From: Marinobacter panjinensis
GTDB lineage: Bacteria; Pseudomonadota; Gammaproteobacteria; Pseudomonadales; Oleiphilaceae
NCBI RefSeq assembly: GCF_005298175.1
Contig: NZ_SZYH01000001.1
Coordinates: 372,001-436,000, forward strand
Length of the DNA: 64,000 nucleotides
Direction: 5' to 3'
The position numbers and the translations under genes were made by a program. The notes below the pieces were generated by a model. It was not told where the DNA came from. It searched no databases and worked only from the letters and a program-made list of their open reading frames with translations. Shown in pieces: positions 63,509 through 64,000 of this stretch; the stretch's first letter is position 1, and every line of letters begins with the position of its first letter.

Positions 63509-64000
63509 ATGGACCGCCGAATCAATGTGACGTCGCCACTGGTCATCCTCCACGGCGACGAAATGGCCCAGGTTGCTTTCGAGCAGATTCTCGAAAAATT
63601 CGTTACTGCGCGCCTGGACATCCGGCTCGAGGAAATCGACCTGTCCGCGGAACACCGCCTACTGACCAATGGTCAGGCAGTGACTGACGCCATCGATGCT
63701 CTTCAGCGCCATGGGGTAGGGGTGAAGAACGCCGGCATGACCGTTAACCGCCAGCAACTGGAGGAGCTTCTCCGCAAGCATCCTGATGTGGACTCCGACA
63801 ACCTTCACCCACTGGCCACCAAATCCCCGAACGGCGCCATCCGCAAAGGCATCAGTGGCAATATCACCCGTGAGGACATCCAGTTCCGCAATCTCAACAT
63901 CCGCCGCCCGGACTGGATCGGTCGTGACATCGAAGTAGACACCATGGAATGCGGCGGCATCAAGGACAGCTTCAACCAGTTGTCCCAGGCTACCGGCGTG
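63509..64000 (+). CDS. NADP-dependent isocitrate dehydrogenase, eukaryote-like (partial)
   Basis: The first 164 codons are visible and the frame is open at the right edge. The start MDRRINVTSPLVILHGDEMA, then VGVKNAGMTVNRQQLEEL, and KSPNGAIRKGISGNITRED with the substrate-binding Ser/Asn/Arg cluster match the homodimeric NADP-IDH clade related to the mitochondrial enzyme, not the monomeric IDH common in gammaproteobacteria. ATG 63509 follows GGGAGAAATCT. It would make 2-oxoglutarate and NADPH. It begins 26 bases after the GGDEF-EAL stop. Confidence 0.85.
   Translation, partial: MDRRINVTSPLVILHGDEMAQVAFEQILEKFVTARLDIRLEEIDLSAEHRLLTNGQAVTDAIDALQRHGVGVKNAGMTVNRQQLEELLRKHPDVDSDNLHPLATKSPNGAIRKGISGNITREDIQFRNLNIRRPDWIGRDIEVDTMECGGIKDSFNQLSQATGV

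Overview
The window looks like chromosome of a marine gammaproteobacterium, most likely Marinobacter or a close relative. This is an inference from gene content and protein style: a type II secretion operon, a TRAP transporter, NAD-linked formate dehydrogenase, malate:quinone oxidoreductase, eukaryote-type isocitrate dehydrogenase, and many c-di-GMP and chemosensory proteins. There is no rRNA or tRNA that I can see, no CRISPR array and no insertion sequence. Most of it reads as GC-rich core chromosome. The first ~2.9 kb is visibly richer in AT and carries the 3' part of a DUF3427-type helicase and an orphan flavin amine oxidase, so it may be the end of an accessory island.

Layout, left to right. 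1-2.9 kb: helicase fragment and amine oxidase. 2.9-6.4 kb: YdcH-like protein, a short-chain dehydrogenase, a Gfo/Idh/MocA relic that keeps only its two ends, and a PAS/degenerate-GGDEF protein separated from an active-looking GGDEF protein by one in-frame TGA. 6.6-12 kb: CheB-CheR fusion, histidine kinase and LuxR-type regulator, a three-gene signalling operon. 12.1-16.7 kb: two-subunit, NAD-dependent molybdo/tungsto-formate dehydrogenase. 16.7-22.3 kb: CIA30 protein, a haloalkane dehalogenase relic (ends kept, middle lost), a complete TRAP transporter (P, Q, M) and an M17 aminopeptidase. 22.3-23.7 kb: SCO1 and CtaG, copper delivery to cytochrome oxidase. 23.8-28.6 kb: overlapping operon of an alkyl-DHAP-synthase-like flavoprotein, glycerol-3-phosphate dehydrogenase and an FGGY kinase.

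28.7-38.1 kb: type II secretion. gspC is transcribed leftwards with a LapG-like periplasmic protease; gspE-F-G-H-I-J-K-L-M run rightwards. The secretin gene gspD is not here. 38.1-40.2 kb: GNAT acetyltransferase and glutathione reductase. 40.2-45.3 kb: a TonB-dependent receptor, a transporter-less ABC substrate-binding-like protein and a hybrid histidine kinase in one leftward operon, which looks like a sensory module. 45.5-50.4 kb: J-domain-like membrane protein, BASS symporter with its GntR regulator, flavin monooxygenase, FabH. 50.6-53 kb: an unknown 260-residue protein, a second YdcH-like protein, a short DUF1127 protein, and a secreted Pro/Glu repeat protein. 53-56.1 kb: a second substrate-binding-like protein, this time paired with a methyl-accepting chemotaxis protein. 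56.1-58 kb: malate:quinone oxidoreductase preceded by a leader with cobalamin-riboswitch-like sequence. 58-63.5 kb: two PAS-GGDEF-EAL proteins, one coupled to a MetOD1/V4R-like small protein. The right edge holds the start of an NADP-isocitrate dehydrogenase.

The most interesting points are (1) the two modules in which an orphan ABC_sub_bind-type protein is paired with a receptor (hybrid kinase in one, MCP in the other), (2) the cobalamin-riboswitch-like leader of mqo, (3) two genes reduced to their first ~25 and last ~20-50 codons, (4) the in-frame TGA between two c-di-GMP domains, and (5) gspC plus a LapG-like protease split off from a secretin-less T2SS operon.
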